Notes under the pieces: generated by a model | Told to the model about the DNA's origin: nothing | The model's input: the letters and a program-made list of their open reading frames with translations, nothing else | Database searches by the model: none | Shown: in pieces, positions 35,019 through 48,419 of the stretch | Numbering within the stretch: the first letter of the stretch is position 1 | Layout of the letters: each line of letters starts with the position of its first letter | From: Actinomyces sp. | Lineage (GTDB): Bacteria > Actinomycetota > Actinomycetes > Actinomycetales > Actinomycetaceae | NCBI RefSeq assembly: GCF_030524025.1 | Contig: NZ_JAUNHI010000003.1 | Span: 105,648 to 169,647 of the forward strand | DNA length: 64,000 bases | Direction of reading: 5' to 3' | Made by a program: the position numbers and the translations under genes

Positions 35019-36029
35019 TCAGGTCTCCAGCGGGCGCACCTGGCAGACCGGGCAGGAGGTGTGGCTGCGCCCCGCCAACCGCTCGGTGCGCAGGGTCGTG
35101 CCGCATCTGCGGCAGGGCCGGCCCGCCCGGCCGTAGGCGGCGAGCTCGCGGGCGAAGTACCCGGCGGCCCCCTCGGCGTCGACGTACAGGGAGTCGAAGC
35201 TCGTCCCGCCCGCCGCCAGGGCCCGGGTCATCACCTCCGCCGTGCGGTCGAACAGCTCGGCGAGGCGGTCGGGAGCGAGTCCCGATCCGGGGCGCAGGCC
35301 GTGGACCCGCGCGGCCCACAGGCCCTCGTCGGCGTAGATGTTGCCGACCCCCGACACGAGGCGCTGGTCGAGCAGGAGGGTCTTGACGGCTCGCGCCGAG
35401 CGACCCGCCCGGGCCTCCAGGGCACTGCGGTCCAGGTCGGGGTCGAGCAGGTCGCGGGCGATGTGCGCGGCGTCGCGGGGCAGCCGGGTCTCTGGGCTGC
35501 CCTCACCCCCGGGCCCGCCGTCCGCGGTGGGCACGAGCGCGCTGAGGCGCAGCCCGCCGAACATGCGCTGGTCAACCAGGTCGAGCGCCGCACCACCCGG
35601 GGCGTCCCCGGGGCGGGCGGCCAGGTGGAGGCGAACCCGCAGGTGCCGCGGGCGCGCCTCGACCCCGGGTCTCAGGGCCGGGGGCCGCCGGGCGGTCAGG
35701 TCGGCACCCTCGGCCGCCGGGTCGACCACCGCCTGACGCTCCAGCTGCGGCGGTGGAGCCGTGCCGGTGCCACGCACGAGCAGCTGGCCGCTCATGCCCA
35801 GGTGGGCCGACACGGCGGCGCCGTCGTCCAGCGGCAGCCACAGGAACTTGCCGCGGCGCACCGCCCCGGTGATGGTCCGGCCGCTCAGGCCCTGGGCGAA
35901 GGCCTGCGGCCCGCCCTCCTGACGGCGCAGGGGGCGGGGGTCGAGCACCTCGACCCGCTCGACGCTCCGTCCCGTCAGGTGCCGTGCCAGCCCCCGCCGG
36001 ACGGCCTCGACCTCGGGCAGCTCGGGCAC
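35019..36029 (-). CDS. mutM: Formamidopyrimidine-DNA glycosylase
   Basis: Base-excision repair enzyme removing 8-oxoguanine and formamidopyrimidines. 336 residues, longer than the usual 270-300 because of an Arg/Pro-rich insert around residues 95-160. The catalytic N-terminus (P)ELPEVEAVRRG follows the initiator and supplies Pro2/Glu3. The C-terminus has the zinc finger CRRCGTTLRTE and HTSCPVCQ. The H2TH region is VKTLLLDQRLVSGVGNIYAD. GTG 36029 is forced by the requirement for Pro2. It follows rnc by 4 nt in the operon. Confidence 0.95.
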   Translation of the reverse strand: MPELPEVEAVRRGLARHLTGRSVERVEVLDPRPLRRQEGGPQAFAQGLSGRTITGAVRRGKFLWLPLDDGAAVSAHLGMSGQLLVRGTGTAPPPQLERQAVVDPAAEGADLTARRPPALRPGVEARPRHLRVRLHLAARPGDAPGGAALDLVDQRMFGGLRLSALVPTADGGPGGEGSPETRLPRDAAHIARDLLDPDLDRSALEARAGRSARAVKTLLLDQRLVSGVGNIYADEGLWAARVHGLRPGSGLAPDRLAELFDRTAEVMTRALAAGGTSFDSLYVDAEGAAGYFARELAAYGRAGRPCRRCGTTLRTERLAGRSHTSCPVCQVRPLET

Positions 36030-36033
36030 CGTC

Positions 36034-36834
36034 TCAGGCCCCGGCGGCGCGGTCGCGGTGGGCGGCGAGGTCGGCACGCAGCGCCTCGTTGACCCCGGGC
36101 AGGTCGAGACCGCCGTCGCCGTGGGCGGCGAGGATCGAGGCGTAGGCGGCCTCGGCGGCGGCGTGCTCGGCGACCTTCTTCGAGGTGCCCGAGCCCCGGC
36201 CGAGGACCTGTCCGTCCACCAGGGCCCGGGCGGTGAAGACACGCTCGTGGTCGGGGCCCACCCCCTCGACCTCGTAGACGGGGTTGCCCAGGGAGTGGGC
36301 GGCGCTCAGCTCCTGCAGGCTCGTCTTCCAGTCCAGGCCCGCCCCCCGGGTGCGCGCGGTGTCGAGGAAGCGGGAGACGAGGCGCTCGACGACCTCACGG
36401 GTCGGCTCGAGGCCGTGGCTGAGGTAGGTGGCGCCGATCAGCGCCTCGACGCCGTCGGACAGGATCGAGTCCTTGTCCCGGCCGCCCGACAGCGCCTCGC
36501 CCTTGCCGAGCTTGATGAACTCCCCCAGCCCTAGGTCGCGGGCCACCGCGGCCAGGGCCGGCTCGGAGACGGTGGCCGCACGCATCTTGGCCAGCTGCCC
36601 CTCGGCGACCGTCGGGTGGGTGCGGAACAGGTACTCGGTGACCACCAGTCCCAGGACGGAGTCGCCCAGAAACTCGAGGCGCTCGTTGGTGGGCAGGCCT
36701 CCATTCTCGTGCGCCCAGGAGCGGTGGGTCAGGGCCAGGTCGAGCAGGGAGGGCTCGATCGGTGGTCCCCAGCGGTAGACGAGAGTATCGACGTCGGTGC
36801 GCGCCGGGGGTGCGGGGCGGCGGGACCGGGCCAT
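36034..36834 (-). CDS. rnc: Ribonuclease III
   Basis: 266 residues; cleaves double-stranded RNA in rRNA maturation. The signature [16 protein letters not shown] near residues 50-65 and [20 protein letters not shown] near 120-140 hold the metal-binding acids. A C-terminal dsRNA-binding domain ([33 protein letters not shown]) follows. The ATG overlaps the DUF177 stop by 1 nt (TGATG), so translation is coupled. The order DUF177-rnc-mutM is conserved in Actinomycetota, but rpmF is missing between the first two. Confidence 0.97.
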   Translation of the reverse strand: MARSRRPAPPARTDVDTLVYRWGPPIEPSLLDLALTHRSWAHENGGLPTNERLEFLGDSVLGLVVTEYLFRTHPTVAEGQLAKMRAATVSEPALAAVARDLGLGEFIKLGKGEALSGGRDKDSILSDGVEALIGATYLSHGLEPTREVVERLVSRFLDTARTRGAGLDWKTSLQELSAAHSLGNPVYEVEGVGPDHERVFTARALVDGQVLGRGSGTSKKVAEHAAAEAAYASILAAHGDGGLDLPGVNEALRADLAAHRDRAAGA

Positions 36835-37391
36835 CAGCCCCGCCCCGGCTCGTCGGGGGCCGCCAGCAGCCCCGCCAGGGCCGACCAGCGCGGGTCGATG
36901 CTCTCATGGGAGTGGTCGGTGGGCAGGTCCTCGATCCGCTCGCCGCACTGGGGGCACAGGCCTGCGCACTGGGGGGTGCACAGGGGGCGGAAGGGCAGGG
37001 TGAGCACGAGGGCGTCACGCAGGGCGGGCTCCAGGTCCAGCCCCGTGTCCCCCAGGAGGAAGAGGTCGTCGGCCTCCTCGTCGCCCTGCTCGGCCTGGGC
37101 GCGTGCCGCCTCGGGCAGGAGGTAGAGCTCGTCGAAGGACACGGTCCGCTGCTCGTCGAGGTCGCGCAGGCAGCGCACGCACTGCCCGTGGACGCTCAGG
37201 TCGGCCCTGCCGCGCACAAGGACCCCGTCGTCGAGGCTCGTCAGCTCGGCGTCCACAAGGATCGGGCTGCCCGGGGGCACGCCGATCACCTCGGTGCCCA
37301 GGTCGGCGGGGGCGGGCACCTCGAGGTGCACGTCCTTGGTGGATCCGGCCTGTGTCGACAGGTCGACGATGTCCACGACGAGTGAGGCCAT
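36834..37391 (-). CDS. DUF177 / YceD-family protein
   Basis: 185 residues, the YceD family linked to 23S rRNA stability and large-subunit assembly. Conserved elements are [11 protein letters not shown] near residues 72-82 and a Cys-rich C-terminal stretch [14 protein letters not shown], likely binding zinc. It is translated ahead of rnc with a 1-nt overlap. In most relatives rpmF (L32) follows directly; there is no room for it here. Confidence 0.92.
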   Translation of the reverse strand: MASLVVDIVDLSTQAGSTKDVHLEVPAPADLGTEVIGVPPGSPILVDAELTSLDDGVLVRGRADLSVHGQCVRCLRDLDEQRTVSFDELYLLPEAARAQAEQGDEEADDLFLLGDTGLDLEPALRDALVLTLPFRPLCTPQCAGLCPQCGERIEDLPTDHSHESIDPRWSALAGLLAAPDEPGRG

Positions 37392-37471
37392 GGCTTCCTC
37401 CTGGGTGGCGCGGTCGGCGGGCGTCGGCGGGTGCGCGGACGTCCTCGGGGGCGAGAGTACCCGGGTGCGGC

Positions 37472-38035
37472 TCAGTGGCGAGAGGCCGAGGGGTCCACCG
37501 ACCAGCCCGCCGAGCGGCGCCCGGCATCGCGTCCGGTGTCGCGCCCGGTGTCGTGGCGGTCGGGCCCCATGCGGTCGGCCAGCACCTGTCGGCCGGCATG
37601 CACCTGCTCGGTGATCCTGCCCAGCTCGGCCTCGAGCGCCGCCAGGGTACGGTCGGAGTAGCCGTCGGCGCCGCGGCGCAGGTCGGCGGCCTTGTCCTCG
37701 GCCGCCGAGATGATGACGTCGGCCCGGTCGTTGGCCAGGCGCACGACGTTCTCCCCGGCGACGAGCCGGTCGGCCTCCTCATGGGCCCGCTCGACGATCC
37801 GCTCGGCCTCGGCCCGCCCCTGGGCGAGCACCGCGTCGGCCTCGGCGACGATCTTCTCGGCGCGGCGCACGGCCGTGGGGACCGCCCGGCGCGCGCGCTC
37901 GACGAGGTCGAGGACCTCATCCCGGTTGACAATGGCCGAGGCGCTCATGGGCATCGAGCGCGCCGACACGACCAGGGAGTCGATCTCGTCGAGGATGCGC
38001 AGGAGGTCCTCGCCTGCGTCACGGCTGGTGGTCAC
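37472..38035 (-). CDS. DivIVA/ATP-synthase-b-like coiled-coil protein
   Basis: 187 residues, mostly one long helix: LLRILDEIDSLVVSARSMPM, then VNRDEVLDLVERARRAVPTA and EAERIVERAHEEADRLVAGE, with a polar tail. The family is commonly found between coaD and DUF177 in Actinomycetota and resembles DivIVA/SepIVA-type cell-envelope coiled coils; its exact function is not established. The GTG at 38035 has AAGGA 7 nt upstream. An ATG at 38053 in the same frame is an alternative, lengthening the overlap with coaD from 17 to 35 nt. Confidence 0.82.
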   Translation of the reverse strand: MTTSRDAGEDLLRILDEIDSLVVSARSMPMSASAIVNRDEVLDLVERARRAVPTAVRRAEKIVAEADAVLAQGRAEAERIVERAHEEADRLVAGENVVRLANDRADVIISAAEDKAADLRRGADGYSDRTLAALEAELGRITEQVHAGRQVLADRMGPDRHDTGRDTGRDAGRRSAGWSVDPSASRH

Positions 38036-38561
38036 GGTGGGGTCCTTCGTCATCATGGTGGGCATGGGTCGGGCCGACGGCGCCGGCCAGGGCCTGGGCC
38101 AGCGCCACGACGACGCCGGGGGGCACGAGCGCGGAGACGTCCCCGCCGTGGCGGGCCACGTCCTTGACCAGGGAGGACGAGATGTGGGCGTGGGCCGGGG
38201 CCGCCACGAGGAAGACAGTCTCGGGGGCCCCCAAGTCGCGGTTGAGCAGCGCCATGGGGACCTCGGCGTCCAGGTCCGATCCTGAGCGCAGGCCCTTGAC
38301 GATGGCGCCGGCCCCGCGCTCCCGGCAGAAGTCGGCCAGCAGGCCCGGCACGACGGCGACCTCGACACCGGGCAGCGGGGCCAGCGCCGCACGGGCCAGG
38401 GCCACGCGCCGCTCGAGGTCGAACAGGTGGCTGCCCGCCTTGGCCGCGTTGTGCGCGACACCGACCACGACCCGGTCGAACACGCTGCACGCCCGACGCA
38501 CGACGTCGACGTGCCCGAGGGTGATCGGGTCGAAGGTTCCTGGGTAGACGGCCACGGTCAT
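38019..38561 (-). CDS. coaD: Phosphopantetheine adenylyltransferase
   Basis: Fourth step of coenzyme A synthesis, transferring AMP to 4'-phosphopantetheine. 180 residues with YPGTFDPITLGHVDVVRRA at the N-terminus and the ISSSLVKDVARHGGDV motif (residues 126-140). The last 20 residues are His/Asp-rich and extend past the usual end because of the overlap with the next gene. A TAACCT box 6 nt before the ATG suggests a leaderless start. Relatives place it right after rsmD; here the beta-galactosidase gene lies between. Confidence 0.96.
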   Translation of the reverse strand: MTVAVYPGTFDPITLGHVDVVRRACSVFDRVVVGVAHNAAKAGSHLFDLERRVALARAALAPLPGVEVAVVPGLLADFCRERGAGAIVKGLRSGSDLDAEVPMALLNRDLGAPETVFLVAAPAHAHISSSLVKDVARHGGDVSALVPPGVVVALAQALAGAVGPTHAHHDDEGPHRDHQP

Positions 38562-38567
38562 GCCGCG

Positions 38568-38573
38568 AGGTTA
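38568..38573 (-). promoter_or_regulatory. Leaderless -10 box of coaD
   Basis: TAACCT (minus strand) ends 6 nt before the coaD ATG; no ribosome binding site. Confidence 0.5.
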
Positions 38574-38582
38574 ACGGCTGGG

Positions 38583-38598
38583 CCCCGGCCCTCCGGGG
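38583..38598 (-). terminator. Short hairpin downstream of lacZ
   Basis: CCCCGG/CCGGGG, a 6-bp stem with a 4-nt loop, lies 30 nt past the lacZ stop and close to the coaD promoter. Confidence 0.45.
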
Positions 38599-38628
38599 AC
38601 GCGCGCCGGGGGCGTCGCGCCAGGCTCC

Positions 38629-42624
<3,996 letters not shown>

Positions 42625-42633
42625 TCAGGAGGC

Positions 42634-44931
42634 TCAGGACCTGTCCAGCCAGACCCGCGACTCCTCATCGAGCCGCTCGGCGATCGCCTCGAACAGGGCG
42701 GGGTGGCGCGCCAGGGACGGGTCCTCCGCCACGATCGCCTCGGCCTGGTCGCGCACGCGGGCGATGAGGGCGGCGTCCCGGGTCACGCGCAACAGGGCGA
42801 GGTCCGAACGGCGCCCCGACTGAGCCGAGCCCAGCACATTGCCCTCGCTGCGCAGCTCGAGGTCGGCCTCGGCCAGGGCGAAGCCGTCGGTGGTCGAGGC
42901 GAATGCCTTGAGCCGGTGGAAGGCCGTCGAGCCGACCTCCGCCCCGGTCACCGCCATGCACACCGCCGGGGCGGAGCCGCGCCCCACCCGGCCCCGCAGC
43001 TGGTGAAGCTGGGACAGCCCGAAGCGGTCGGCGTCGAGGATGACCATCATAGTGGCCGCGGGCACGTCGACCCCCACCTCGACCACCGTCGTGGCCACGA
43101 GCACGGGGGTGCGCCCCGAGGCGAAGTCCTCCATGGCGGCGTCCTTGTCCGCCCTGGTCATCCGGCCAGTCAAGGTGCCCACACCCGCCCCGCCCAGGGC
43201 GGGCTCGGCGCGCAGACGCTCGGCCCAGTCGACGACGGCGGCCAGCGGGCGCGCCTGGGCCGTGACATCCGCGTCCTCCGCGGCCCCCGCCGACTCGGCG
43301 ACATCCGGGCCGTCCTCGGGGGCGTCGGTGTCCTCAATGCGCGGGCACACGACGTAGACGCGCCCGCCGGCGGCAATCTCCCGGGCGGCGCGCCGCCACA
43401 GTCCCTCGACCCAGGTCGTCCTGGCCCAGGGCACGAGGTGGGTGTCGACGGGGCTGCGGCCGGCGGGCAGGCCATCGAGGACGACGGTGTCGAGGTCGCC
43501 GAAGACCGTCATGGCGATAGTGCGCGGGATGGGCGTGGCGGTCATGACGAGCAGGTGGGGGGTGCGGCGCCCGGAGTCGGAGGGGTCGGCCACGGCCCCG
43601 CGCTCGCGCAGGGCATCGCGCTGGGCCACACCGAAGCGGTGCTGCTCGTCGACGACGACCATCCCCAGGAAGGGAATCTGGACGGTGTCGGCCAGCAGGG
43701 CGTGCGTGCCCACGACGAGGGCGGGCTCGCCGCCCGCGAGCGCCGCCAGCACGCCGCGGCGCTCGGCCGCCGGGGTCGAACCGGTCAGCAGGTGGACGCG
43801 CGTGGCGCGCTCGGCGCCGACCAGGGTCCCGGCCTGCGCCAGCGGCCCGAGCAGGGCCTCGAGCGAGGCGTGGTGCTGGGCGGCCAGGACCTCGGTGGGG
43901 GCCAGCAGGGCCGCCTGCCCGCCAGCACCGACGACCTGGAGCATGGCGCGCAGGGCCACGAGGGTCTTGCCCGAGCCGACGTCGCCCTGCAGGAGGCACT
44001 GCATCGGCGTGGTCGAGTCCAGGGCGGACTCCAGCTCAGCGCCGACGCGCACCTGTCCGGGGGTCAACGTGTAGGGCAGCGCGGCGTCGAGGTCGGCGCG
44101 CAGGGAGTCCGGGTCCGGCACGGGCCAGGCGGTGGAGGTGCGTTCAGCGCGGTGCTCGGCGCGGCGCTGGGCCAAGGCGGTGAGCAGGACGAGGGCCTCC
44201 TCGTGGCGCAGGCGGGCCCGGCCCGCGCGCCACTGGCCGGGGTCGGCGGGGTGGTGGACCCACTGGTAGGCGGTCAGGGCGTCGACCAGGCCCTCGGCCG
44301 CGCGCAGGGCCTCGGGCAGGGGGTCGGGGACGTCCTCGGCCGTCAGCTGGTCGAGGACGGTGCGCACGGCCTTGGCCACCTTCCAGGAGGGCAGGGCGTC
44401 GGTGGCGGGGTAGATCGGCACGGGCATGGCCAGGACGGCCTCGCGCTCGGCCGCGTCGAGGTCGTCGAGGACCTGGAAGCGGGGGCCGACCAGCTGCCTG
44501 CGTCCCCGGTGGCGCCCGACCCGGCCCGACAGGAGGACCGTCGTGCCGGGAGCGAGCTGCGCGGCGTGGTGGCGCATGAGTCCGACGGCGCCGAACAGGA
44601 CGATGTCCATCGTCGTCGCGCCGTCGGTGACGGTGGCCTCCATGAGGGCGGGCGGGCGGCCCGAGCGCGTGCGCCGGGACGAGGAGGTCAGGACCTGGGC
44701 CTGGACGGTCGCCTGCTCGCCGTCGACCAGGGTGCGCAGGTCGGTCAGCTCGCCCCAGGTGTCGTAGCGGCGCGGCAGCAGGCGCATGAGGTCGGCACCG
44801 GTGTCGACGCCCTGCTTGGCCAGCTGGGCGGCCGTGGCGGCGCCGAGCAGCTTGGCGAGGGGACGGCGCAGCAGCGGGACGGCGCCGCGGGGCGCGGCGC
44901 GGCGCCCGGGCGGGCCCGAGGGTGGGGACAT
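42634..44931 (-). CDS. recG: ATP-dependent DNA helicase RecG
   Basis: 765 residues; remodels stalled forks and Holliday junctions. N-terminal wedge/OB domain (RRYDTWGELTDLRTL, HHAAQLAPGTTVLLSGRVGR), Walker A LLQGDVGSGKTLVALRAM, the DEQH box MVVVDEQHRFG, MTATPIPRTIAM (motif III) and the TRG region (LHQLRGRVGRG). The ATG at 44931 has AGGAAACC upstream. It follows the DAK gene by 25 nt, the usual actinobacterial DAK-recG pair. Confidence 0.96.
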   Translation of the reverse strand: MSPPSGPPGRRAAPRGAVPLLRRPLAKLLGAATAAQLAKQGVDTGADLMRLLPRRYDTWGELTDLRTLVDGEQATVQAQVLTSSSRRTRSGRPPALMEATVTDGATTMDIVLFGAVGLMRHHAAQLAPGTTVLLSGRVGRHRGRRQLVGPRFQVLDDLDAAEREAVLAMPVPIYPATDALPSWKVAKAVRTVLDQLTAEDVPDPLPEALRAAEGLVDALTAYQWVHHPADPGQWRAGRARLRHEEALVLLTALAQRRAEHRAERTSTAWPVPDPDSLRADLDAALPYTLTPGQVRVGAELESALDSTTPMQCLLQGDVGSGKTLVALRAMLQVVGAGGQAALLAPTEVLAAQHHASLEALLGPLAQAGTLVGAERATRVHLLTGSTPAAERRGVLAALAGGEPALVVGTHALLADTVQIPFLGMVVVDEQHRFGVAQRDALRERGAVADPSDSGRRTPHLLVMTATPIPRTIAMTVFGDLDTVVLDGLPAGRSPVDTHLVPWARTTWVEGLWRRAAREIAAGGRVYVVCPRIEDTDAPEDGPDVAESAGAAEDADVTAQARPLAAVVDWAERLRAEPALGGAGVGTLTGRMTRADKDAAMEDFASGRTPVLVATTVVEVGVDVPAATMMVILDADRFGLSQLHQLRGRVGRGSAPAVCMAVTGAEVGSTAFHRLKAFASTTDGFALAEADLELRSEGNVLGSAQSGRRSDLALLRVTRDAALIARVRDQAEAIVAEDPSLARHPALFEAIAERLDEESRVWLDRS

Positions 44932-44956
44932 GGGTCGGTTTCCTGTCACGCGTCGG

Positions 44957-46810
44957 TCACTCGATGGCCAGAAGGACCTCGGGTTCCGCCTGCCCCCCGG
45001 CGTGGACGACGACCTCGACCCGGTCGGGGTCGGCCAGGACCTCCTCGCAGTAGGAGGACACCGCCGCAGTGGCCAGGGCGCCGACATCGGGCAGGGCGCC
45101 CCGCCCCAGGATGACGGTGACGAGCTCGTCGTCGGGTCTGAGCAGTCCGCCGAGTGCCCGGGCCACGGCCTCGGGCTCGGCGGTCGGGCCGGCAAGCGCC
45201 GTCGTGCGCACGGCCACGGCCGCCTGGCCGGCCCGGCGCGTCACCCCGGCGATCCCGACAGTGTCGGTCTGGCCCGCCACAGCGACGGCCGCGGCCAGGA
45301 CACGGGCCTCGTCGTCGGTGTCGCACACGATGAGCTGGACGGGGTCCCCCGCCTCCGGGGTCGTCTCGACCCCGGAGGCGCCGCGCACGGTGGAGACGGC
45401 GGAGCGGGCGGCCAGGAAGCGGGCGGCCTCGTGGGCACTGGCAACGCAGGCCGAGTCGCAGGGCAGGACGGCCACCCGCGCCAGCCCCAGGTCGCCGGCG
45501 GCGCGCACGATGCCGTCGCGCTCGGGGAACAGGACGACGACGGCTCCCGTGCGGGCCAGCTGCTCGACCAGCCCGGGGGCGCGGGTGCAGGCCACGACCC
45601 CGACGCGCTCGGCGCCTCTGCCCCCAGGGACCTGGGTCCCGGCGTACTGGGAGGGGTGGAGGCTCACGGACTCGTCGCGCTGAGCCGCCTCCCGCTGGGC
45701 ACGGCGGGCGGCCAGTCGCTCGAAGGACACGACGTGACCGTCGCCCCGGCCCACGGGAAGCGGGGCGGGCTCCCAGTGGGCTGCCAGGGCCAGCGCCGTG
45801 GGATGGAGGTGGTGGACGCAGACCTGGCGGGCCCTGCCCTGGCGCGGCAGGGCGGCGCGCGGCGTGTCGGTGTGGACGTGCACCTGGTAGAGGCCGACGC
45901 CCAGGGCGTCGGGGGTGCCCACCACCCCGACGGAGTCGCCGATGCGCTCGAGGTCGGCGCGCAGCGCGGCGGCCTGGGCGGCGGTGGCCTCGAGGAGGTA
46001 CATGACCTCGAACTCCCCGGTCGAGACCTCGCCGGTGGCGGCCGCCTGTACCCCGTGGGCGCGGGGGCCGTGCGTGGCGGCGTCCACAAGGTCGGTGAGC
46101 ATCTGCCAGGCGACGTCGGTGTAGGGGTGTTCCCCTTCCGGTCCGGCGGCGTTGATCGTGTCCGACAGCCCGGTGAGCATGAGCATGAGGGCCGCGCCCC
46201 CGGCGTCGACCGGCCCGTGCCCCAGGCCGGCGGTCTCCACGACGCTCTCCTGGGCGCCGAAGGCCGCGGCGGCGGCGATGAGAGAGGCAGTCGGTGGCGC
46301 GGCGCCCCCCGCCTCCTCCAGGGCGCTGCGGGCGCCGAGCGCGGCGTCCTTGGCGACGGTCAGCAGCGTCCCGGTCACCGGGCGCGACACCGCCTGCCAG
46401 GTGGTGTCGGCGATGCGCTCGTAGGCGTGGACGAGGTCGACGGGCACCAGCCGCCAGGGATCGGCGGACTCGGCGCACACGTCGGCCAGGGCCGCCAGCG
46501 CCTGAGAGACGAGCAGCCCCGAGTTGCCCCGCGCGCCGCGCACGGCACCGTCGGAGGCGGCGCGGGAGGTCTGCACGAGGTCGGCCGAGGCGGGCAGACG
46601 GTCCATGGCCTCGCAGGCGGCTGCCAGCGTGAGCAGGACGTTGGTCCCCGTGTCGGAGTCGGGCACGGGGAAGACGTTGAGGGAGTCGACCAGGGCACGG
46701 CTGGACTGCGCCACCCGGCGGGCCTGCTCCAGCCACGCCCGCAGCACGGCAGCCGTCACCTCGCCCGCGGGGCGGACAGCGGCGGTGGACCGGTCCTGGG
46801 TGTCCGACAC
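44957..46810 (-). CDS. DAK2-domain protein (FakA-like fatty acid kinase)
   Basis: 617 residues. The DAK2 domain (residues about 15-210) has the Mg-ATP site FPVPDSDTGTNVLLTL and the GARGNSGLLVSQAL loop. A central domain and a C-terminal domain follow (residues about 300-615), similar to FakA, which phosphorylates fatty acids delivered by a FakB binding protein for phospholipid synthesis. No FakB is adjacent. GTG 46810 has AGGAGGGCACAG before it. It is upstream of recG in one transcript and divergent from rpmB. Confidence 0.88.
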   Translation of the reverse strand: MSDTQDRSTAAVRPAGEVTAAVLRAWLEQARRVAQSSRALVDSLNVFPVPDSDTGTNVLLTLAAACEAMDRLPASADLVQTSRAASDGAVRGARGNSGLLVSQALAALADVCAESADPWRLVPVDLVHAYERIADTTWQAVSRPVTGTLLTVAKDAALGARSALEEAGGAAPPTASLIAAAAAFGAQESVVETAGLGHGPVDAGGAALMLMLTGLSDTINAAGPEGEHPYTDVAWQMLTDLVDAATHGPRAHGVQAAATGEVSTGEFEVMYLLEATAAQAAALRADLERIGDSVGVVGTPDALGVGLYQVHVHTDTPRAALPRQGRARQVCVHHLHPTALALAAHWEPAPLPVGRGDGHVVSFERLAARRAQREAAQRDESVSLHPSQYAGTQVPGGRGAERVGVVACTRAPGLVEQLARTGAVVVLFPERDGIVRAAGDLGLARVAVLPCDSACVASAHEAARFLAARSAVSTVRGASGVETTPEAGDPVQLIVCDTDDEARVLAAAVAVAGQTDTVGIAGVTRRAGQAAVAVRTTALAGPTAEPEAVARALGGLLRPDDELVTVILGRGALPDVGALATAAVSSYCEEVLADPDRVEVVVHAGGQAEPEVLLAIE

Positions 46811-47090
46811 CTGTGCCCTCCTGTGCGTCTGTAGCGACGTGGGCCGTGTCCGCCAGCCCCCGCCCGTCCGCATCTAGGCTACCGGCCGTGCCCGCTCCTC
46901 GCCGCCCGGCGGTGCTGCGCGGACGGGCGCATGTGCCTCACCCCACGCCCCGCGCGCTTTGGGCCAGGGTGCGCCGTCGGATACAGTGGCGGGGTTGTCC
47001 CGGGGCCGGTCCTCGGGCGGAAGACCCTGCGCCGGGCCCTCGGGCTCGAGCGCCTCAGCGACTAGATTGACTAGATTGAGGAGTGAGACC

Positions 47091-47282
47091 GTGGCTGCTG
47101 TGTGCGACGTCTGCGGCAAGAGCCCCATCTTCGGCAAGAGCGTCTCGCACTCCCACGTGCGGACCAGCCGCCGGTGGAACCCCAACATCCAGCGTGTGCG
47201 TGCACTCGTCAACGGCGCCCCCAAGCGCCTCAACGTGTGCACCTCCTGCCTCAAGGCCGGCAAGGTCACGCGCAACGTCTGA
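47091..47282 (+). CDS. rpmB: 50S ribosomal protein L28
   Basis: 63 residues with SVSHSHVRTSRRWNPNIQRV in the middle. It retains the zinc-binding pairs CDVCG and CTSC (C+ type), so this paralogue needs zinc. GTG 47091 has TTGAGGAGTGAG upstream. GATACAGT at 46980-46987 is a plausible promoter element. Two ACTAGATTG repeats lie just before the ribosome binding site. It is monocistronic, ending at a strong terminator. Confidence 0.97.
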   Translation: MAAVCDVCGKSPIFGKSVSHSHVRTSRRWNPNIQRVRALVNGAPKRLNVCTSCLKAGKVTRNV

Positions 47283-47303
47283 CAGGCCCTCGTGGGCCGA
47301 CCC

Positions 47304-47336
47304 GGGCCGCCACTTCCAGGACGGGAGTGGCGGCCC
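47304..47336. terminator. Terminator after rpmB
   Basis: A perfect 11-bp stem (47304-47314 with 47326-47336) and an 11-nt loop lie in the convergent rpmB/thiL gap and can serve both. Confidence 0.85.
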
Positions 47337-47378
47337 GTCGCGTGCGCCTGGGGCGCACCCCGAGGCGTACAGGCTCTG

Positions 47379-48419
47379 TCAGGTGCGGGCGGTGAAGTGG
47401 TCCCAGCCGACGTGGTCGGGGGCGGCGCCCTCGACGGTGACCGCGGGGCCCCGGGCGCCCGCCGCCAGGACGCGGCCGATGACCCGGCAGCCGGGCGGCA
47501 GCCGGGCGAGAGCACCGGGCGGGACGGCGGCGAGCATGCCGTGGTCCTCCCCGCCGGTCAGCACCCACTGGCGCGCCACGGCAGAGGGGTTCTCGGCGCC
47601 GAGGAACCGGGCCACCTCGACGAGCTCGGCCAGGTCGGTGGCTGTCCCCGACGCCGGATCGGTCGGCTCGGCCAGGTCGATGGCCACCCCCGAGGCCCGA
47701 GCCATGCGCCCGGCGTCGCGCAGCAGGGAGTCCGAGACGTCCATCATCGCCGTGGCCCCCGCCTGGGCCAGGGCGGGTCCGGCGGCCAGGGGCGGGTGGG
47801 GGGCGCGGAAGACCTCGACGGCCTGGCGCGCGGCGTCGGGAACCGGCCCCCGGTCCGCCAGGGCGCCCGCCTCGAGCAGTGCCAGGCCCGCGGCGGAGCG
47901 CCCCAGGGTTCCGACGTGGACAAGCAGGTCGCCGGGCCTGGCCCCCGAGCGCAGGACGGGGGCCAGGCCTTCCAGGTCCCCGTGGGCGGTGACCGCGATG
48001 ACGAGCCCGTCCCCGGCGCTCAAGTCCCCGCCGACGACGCCGGCTCCCACCGGCTGGCAGGCGGCGGCCAGGCCCGCGGCCAGGTCGGTGACCCAGTCCA
48101 GGGGGGTGGACGAGGGCAGGACGAGGGCGACGACCAGCGCCACGGGGCGGGCGCCCATGGCGGCGACGTCGGCCAGGTTCTGCGCCGCGGCACGCCGGCC
48201 GATGTCGTGACCGGTGGACCAGGCGGTGCGGAAGTGGCGGCCCTCGACGAGCACGTCGGTGGTCACGCAGTAGCGGCCGTCGGGCGCGGCGAGCACGGCG
48301 CAGTCATCACCGGGGCCCACCAGCGCCAGATCCGATCCGGGCAGCACAGGGAGGATGGCGTCCAGGACCGCGGCCTCGCCGAGCTCGCCGACGCTGGGCC
48401 CGCCCTCAGCGGTTGACAT
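47379..48419 (-). CDS. thiL: Thiamine-phosphate kinase
   Basis: Makes thiamine diphosphate from thiamine phosphate. 346 residues of the PurM/ThiL fold: GPGDDCAVLAAP (N-terminal), TTDVLVEGRHF, AAQNLADVAAMGARP, GGDLSAGDGL, MMDVSDSLLRDA and LTGGEDHGM. The ATG overlaps the end of ddl by 14 nt. No TPP riboswitch is possible upstream because of that overlap. Confidence 0.96.
   Translation of the reverse strand: MSTAEGGPSVGELGEAAVLDAILPVLPGSDLALVGPGDDCAVLAAPDGRYCVTTDVLVEGRHFRTAWSTGHDIGRRAAAQNLADVAAMGARPVALVVALVLPSSTPLDWVTDLAAGLAAACQPVGAGVVGGDLSAGDGLVIAVTAHGDLEGLAPVLRSGARPGDLLVHVGTLGRSAAGLALLEAGALADRGPVPDAARQAVEVFRAPHPPLAAGPALAQAGATAMMDVSDSLLRDAGRMARASGVAIDLAEPTDPASGTATDLAELVEVARFLGAENPSAVARQWVLTGGEDHGMLAAVPPGALARLPPGCRVIGRVLAAGARGPAVTVEGAAPDHVGWDHFTART

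Noticed and set aside
44946-46736. Minus-strand frame of 596 codons overlapping the DAK gene
   Set aside because: Out-of-frame shadow; the DAK frame carries all motifs and the ribosome binding site.
46868-46886. Possible second iron box (TAGGCTACC) near the DAK/rpmB promoters
   Set aside because: Only one half-site resembles the consensus, and neither neighbour has an iron role.
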